DNA of 9,757 nt from Roseovarius sp. (GTDB taxonomy: Bacteria; Pseudomonadota; Alphaproteobacteria; Rhodobacterales; Rhodobacteraceae). The translations under genes and the position numbers were made by a program. Positions 7,276 to 9,757 of this stretch are shown here, piece by piece. The stretch's first letter is position 1, and each line of letters begins with the position of its first letter. The notes under the pieces were generated by a model. That model ran no database searches and was not told where the DNA came from. It worked only from the letters and a program-made list of their open reading frames with translations. The DNA is taken from contig SLDH01000352.1 of the NCBI GenBank assembly GCA_007125415.1, forward strand, positions 1 through 9,757, in the 5' to 3' direction.

Positions 7276-7300
7276 GAAAACTGCTCCCCGGGCAGTTTTC
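7276..7300. repeat. Perfect 9-bp hairpin within the MITE-like element
   Basis: GAAAACTGC (7276-7284) and GCAGTTTTC (7292-7300) form a perfect stem around a 7-nt GC-rich loop. A second pair, AGGAGG (7259-7264) and CCTCCT (7305-7310), encloses it. No T tract follows, so it is not a standard terminator; it may be part of the element's own fold. Confidence 0.6.
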
Positions 7301-7473
7301 TGATCCTCCTTACCGCCGCCCAGGCTGGTCGCCCTGGCGAGACGGTGGGAGCAAGCATGGCGCGGAACAGGTTTCCGGCTCGACGCGCCTGGAGGGGGGC
7401 ATCAGACACTTTTTCAGCAGTCTGCCAGGTTTTCTTCCGATCACGATATGCCTGTGACCCGTCATCGCAATGC

Positions 7474-7502
7474 TGGACAGGCCCAGCAGGATTGCGTATG
7501 CT
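7474..7502 (+). promoter_or_regulatory. Predicted sigma-70 promoter for the torD-fdh block
   Basis: TGGACA at 7474-7479 (5 of 6 matches to TTGACA), a 17-bp spacer, and TATGCT at 7497-7502 (4 of 6 matches to TATAAT). Start of transcription would be near 7509, giving a leader of about 45 nt before the torD ATG at 7554. It lies between the MITE-like element and torD, so the structural genes need not depend on the upstream promoter at 3511-3539. Confidence 0.45.
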
Positions 7503-7553
7503 TGGGCATATCGTCGCCAGACGCGACGGTCGTAGCTTAGGACATATGCTGTC

Positions 7554-8159
7554 ATGACAGATAGCCAGCCCGGAACCGGGTCAGCGATCGATCCTATTGA
7601 TTTGGCACGAAGCGAACAGTATCGTTTTGTCGCCTCACTTCTCATGAAAGCACCCGACGATGACTTGCTCGCGCGGATTGCGCAGCTCGAAGGTGACGAC
7701 ACCGCCATGGGTCAGGCATTCGCGGCGCTGGCCGAGGCGGCGGCGAAGGCGGACCCCAAAGCTGTCGAGCGAGAGCATTTCGAGCTTTTCATCGGCGTCG
7801 GGCGCGGCGAATTGCTGCCTTATGCCAGTTTCTATCTGACGGGATTCCTGAATGAACGCCCGCTGGCTGAATTGCGCGATGATCTGGCGCGGCTGGGTAT
7901 CGCGCGGGCTGAAGGGCGGCACGAGCCGGAAGATCATATCGCGCTGCTCTTCGAGGTCATGGCCGATATGGCTACAGGCGAGATTGACGCGGATGCGCAA
8001 GTGCAGGCGGCGTTCTTTGCACGCCATATCGCGCCTTGGGCGGCACAGTTCTTCGACGATCTGGCGATTGCGCCGAGCGCGAGATTCTACAGACCGCTGG
8101 CCGAAATCGGCCGGCTTTTGACGGATATCGAGGCGCGGGCCTTTTCCCTCGCGGCTTGA
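7554..8159 (+). CDS. TorD-family molecular chaperone for formate dehydrogenase
   Basis: A 201-residue, all-helical cytoplasmic protein of the TorD/DmsD family. These chaperones bind the apo form and Tat signal peptide of molybdoenzymes and hold them for bis-MGD insertion before export. Family signatures visible are the helix EREHFELFIGVGRGELLPYASFY (about residues 72-94, the TorD 'Y/F-x2-LF-x-G-x-G...P-Y-x-S-x-Y' block) and EPEDHIALLFEVMADM (about 124-139). Length is normal for the family. The ATG at 7554 has only a weak AGGA (7539-7542) 11 nt upstream. It is followed 73 nt later by the small Tat protein and then the catalytic subunit, so its client is almost certainly that enzyme. Confidence 0.9.
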   Translation: MTDSQPGTGSAIDPIDLARSEQYRFVASLLMKAPDDDLLARIAQLEGDDTAMGQAFAALAEAAAKADPKAVEREHFELFIGVGRGELLPYASFYLTGFLNERPLAELRDDLARLGIARAEGRHEPEDHIALLFEVMADMATGEIDADAQVQAAFFARHIAPWAAQFFDDLAIAPSARFYRPLAEIGRLLTDIEARAFSLAA

Positions 8160-8232
8160 CAAGATGACTGATCAAATCCGGATGCGGCACGACGAGGGGC
8201 CGGCGGCATCCACCAGAAAAGGGAGAGAGCTC

Positions 8233-8448
8233 ATGGCTCAAGACGAACACACTCCAATCAGCAGGCGGGCGTTCTTCGGCGTTGCCGCCACGGGGGCGGC
8301 CTCGACGATCGCTCTGACAGCCGGCAGCGCGCGGCCGGGTTTCGCGCAGCAGACCGGCGATGAGCGCACCCGCGCCCGGTATCAGAAGACCGAGCATGTC
8401 GAGGCCTTTTACCGGACCAACCGCTACTACCCACGGGAGGAAAACTGA
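8233..8448 (+). CDS. Small Tat-signal protein, 'formate dehydrogenase region TAT target' family
   Basis: A 71-residue protein that is mostly a twin-arginine signal. SRRAFFG with R11-R12 is followed by a hydrophobic stretch (G16-A30) and a possible AxA-like cleavage site near GFA-QQ (residue 38). The remaining ~33 residues are charged, containing KTEHVEAFYRTNRYYPREEN. This matches the short proteins (TIGR02811 type) encoded just before respiratory formate dehydrogenase alpha subunits; their function is unknown. The frame is open back to an ATG at 8164, but ATG 8233 is chosen because GGGAGAGAG (8221-8229) precedes it and it puts the arginine pair at the usual distance from the N-terminus. Its stop codon shares one base with the start of the catalytic subunit (TGATG), suggesting coupled translation. 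Confidence 0.88.
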   Translation: MAQDEHTPISRRAFFGVAATGAASTIALTAGSARPGFAQQTGDERTRARYQKTEHVEAFYRTNRYYPREEN

Positions 8449-9757
8449 TGCTTGTAAAGCGCAGACATCGTGACGCGGCCACCACGGGCCGCCTGAGCCA
8501 GATGGCCGCCGGCATGGCCGCCAGGCCGCTTGACCGCCGCAGCTTTCTGCGCAACTCGGGCCTGACCGTGGGGGGATTGGCCGCAATAGCCACCCTGGGC
8601 GCGGGCATGACCCGCCGGGTCGAGGCCGCAGGTTTTACCGATATGAGCCAGCCCATCGAGGTCAGGACCAACATCTGCACTCATTGTTCGGTGGGCTGCA
8701 CGGTCAAGGCGGAAGTGCAGAACGGCGTATGGGTGGGGCAGGAACCTGCCTATGCCAGCCCGATCAACCGCGGCACGCATTGCGCCAAGGGTGCCTCTGT
8801 GCGCGAGCTTGTGCATGGCGACCGGCGGATCAAATATCCGATGAAGAAGGTCGGTGGCGAATGGCAACGCATCACCTGGGATCAGGCGCTTGACGAGATT
8901 TCCGAGAAGATGACGGAAATCCGGGGGAATTCCGGCGCGGATTCGGTCTATCTGCTGGGCTCGGCCAAATTCTCGAACGAAGGTGCCTATCTCTTCCGCA
9001 AGTTCGCGGCGTTCTGGGGTACCAACAACGTGGACCACCAGGCGCGCATCTGCCACTCCACCACCGTTGCGGGGGTGGCCAACACTTGGGGCTACGGCGC
9101 GCAGACGAACAGCTATAACGATATCCGCAATGCCAAGACAGTGATCTTCATGGGCTCCAATGCGGCCGAGGCACATCCTGTCTCGCTGCAGCATATCCTT
9201 GAGGGCAAGGAAACGCAGAAAGCCAATGTGATCGTGCTGGACCCGCGCTTCACCCGCACGGCCGCCCATGCGACCGAATATGTCCGCTTCCGCCCGGGGA
9301 CAGACATCGCCATCATCAACGGCATGCTCTGGCACATTTTCGAGAATGGCTGGGAAGACAAGGAATATATCGCCCAGCGTGTCTGGGGCATGGATCAGGT
9401 GCGCGAGGTGGTGAAAGCCTACACGCCCGATGTGGTCGAGAATATTTCGGGCATAGACGGCGAGACCCTGAAGCGCGTGGCGGAGACATTCGCCAAGGAA
9501 CGCCCCTCGACCTTCATCTGGTGCATGGGCGGTACGCAGCATACCGTGGGCACGGCCAATGTGCGCACCTATAACCTGCTGCTCCTGGCCACCGGCAATG
9601 TGGGCCATGAGGGGACGGGTGCGAATATTTTCCGCGGCCATTGCAACGTGCAGGGTGCGACGGATTTCGGCCTCGATGTCGGTAACCTGCCTTGCTACTA
9701 TGGCTTGGGTGCAGGCGCTTGGCGGCACTGGAGCCGTGTCTGGGATGTCTCCTACGA
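8448..9757 (+). CDS. Formate dehydrogenase alpha (catalytic) subunit, molybdopterin type, N-terminal 436 residues
   Basis: The catalytic subunit of a respiratory, Tat-exported formate dehydrogenase (FdnG/FdoG-like), which oxidises formate to CO2 using bis-MGD. The frame is open to the window edge; full-length homologues are about 950-1000 residues. The Tat signal has DRRSFLRNSG with R30-R31 and then a hydrophobic stretch to about residue 54. The [4Fe-4S] site is C77-x2-C80-x3-C84-x27-C112, followed by K114, the expected electron-relay lysine. The active site is ARICHSTTVAG with C202 and H203: a Cys-His enzyme, where E. coli uses Sec-His. NAAEAHP (after residue 235) and LDPRFTRTAAHA are typical MGD-binding segments. 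ATG 8448 has GGGAGG (8435-8440) 7 nt upstream and overlaps the preceding stop. The long pre-RR region (29 residues) leaves open a later start at M19 or M23. Electrons should pass to Fe-S and cytochrome b subunits encoded downstream. Confidence 0.95.
   Translation, partial: MLVKRRHRDAATTGRLSQMAAGMAARPLDRRSFLRNSGLTVGGLAAIATLGAGMTRRVEAAGFTDMSQPIEVRTNICTHCSVGCTVKAEVQNGVWVGQEPAYASPINRGTHCAKGASVRELVHGDRRIKYPMKKVGGEWQRITWDQALDEISEKMTEIRGNSGADSVYLLGSAKFSNEGAYLFRKFAAFWGTNNVDHQARICHSTTVAGVANTWGYGAQTNSYNDIRNAKTVIFMGSNAAEAHPVSLQHILEGKETQKANVIVLDPRFTRTAAHATEYVRFRPGTDIAIINGMLWHIFENGWEDKEYIAQRVWGMDQVREVVKAYTPDVVENISGIDGETLKRVAETFAKERPSTFIWCMGGTQHTVGTANVRTYNLLLLATGNVGHEGTGANIFRGHCNVQGATDFGLDVGNLPCYYGLGAGAWRHWSRVWDVSY

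Larger units (their letters stand above)
7185..7425. mobile_element. MITE-like element with IS-type inverted-repeat ends
   Basis: GGAGGCTGCTGAAAAA (7185-7200) and TTTTTCAGCAGTCTGC (7410-7425) are inverted repeats of each other with 14 of 16 matches. The shared core CTGCTGAAAAA is typical of termini of IS5/IS1182-type insertion sequences. The 241-bp interior shows no transposase motif in any frame, so this is a non-autonomous miniature element or the joined ends of a deleted IS. Its left part is visibly more AT-rich than the neighbouring genes, consistent with transfer. No clear target-site duplication can be seen. It lies 3 bp after the palindromic repeat, in the gap that separates the two halves of the formate dehydrogenase locus. 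Confidence 0.55.

Noticed and set aside
7200..7557. Short plus-strand open frames (85 and 104 codons) across the MITE-like element
   Set aside because: Low-complexity translation, no ribosome site or transposase motif, and they cross the right end of the repeat.
8156..8175. FNR-like dyad TTGAC ... ATCAA
   Set aside because: The half-sites are 10 bp apart rather than 4, and the first does not match TTGAT, so it does not fit an FNR site.
8156..8184. TTGACA at 8156-8161 as a -35 box for the small Tat gene
   Set aside because: No acceptable -10 hexamer lies 15-19 bp downstream, and the site overlaps the end of torD.
8427..9728. Minus-strand open frame of 433 codons opposite the formate dehydrogenase alpha gene
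   Set aside because: The plus strand encodes clear molybdoenzyme motifs through the whole stretch; the antisense frame is a GC-driven shadow.

Overview
The window is GC-rich (about two-thirds by eye) and tightly packed, with strong GC bias at third codon positions and short or overlapping gene junctions. The gene content looks like an alphaproteobacterium of the Rhodobacteraceae / Roseobacter group. That assignment rests on protein resemblance and gene order, not on a marker gene.

Layout. (1) Bases 1-1435, plus strand: the 3' end of a SulP-type anion transporter with a STAS domain, then a two-domain universal stress protein. (2) Bases 1538-3478, minus strand: a 646-residue cytoplasmic protein carrying two ferredoxin-like cysteine blocks and a C-terminal pair of CxxC motifs. 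(3) From a divergent promoter region (3479-3592), a plus-strand run of five closely packed genes: a biotin/lipoate-ligase-like protein, then proteins I place in DUF6505, DUF6352, DUF3305 and DUF3306 (3593-7058). Junctions are a 4-nt overlap, a 1-nt overlap, 12 nt and 3 nt. (4) A 495-nt non-coding gap (7059-7553) holding two tandem inverted-repeat elements: a 123-bp palindromic repeat starting on the base after the DUF3306 stop codon, and a 241-bp MITE-like element bounded by IS-type ends. A likely promoter follows. (5) From 7554: a TorD-family chaperone, a 71-residue Tat-signal protein of the 'formate dehydrogenase region TAT target' type, and the first 436 codons of a Tat-exported molybdopterin formate dehydrogenase alpha subunit with Cys instead of Sec at the active site. 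This last gene runs off the window.

How they fit. Regions 2, 3 and 5 look like one respiratory formate dehydrogenase locus. The catalytic subunit and the small Tat protein head the structural part. TorD is the expected cofactor-insertion and Tat-proofreading chaperone. The ligase-like protein, the four DUF proteins and the divergent Fe-S protein form an accessory set whose biochemistry is, to my knowledge, undefined. The beta (4Fe-4S) and gamma (cytochrome b) subunits would be expected beyond 9757. The SulP-UspA pair is probably a separate transcription unit.

The least explained parts are the accessory module, especially a ligase-like protein without the usual nucleotide-binding loop, the large Fe-S protein, and the two repeat elements that split the locus.
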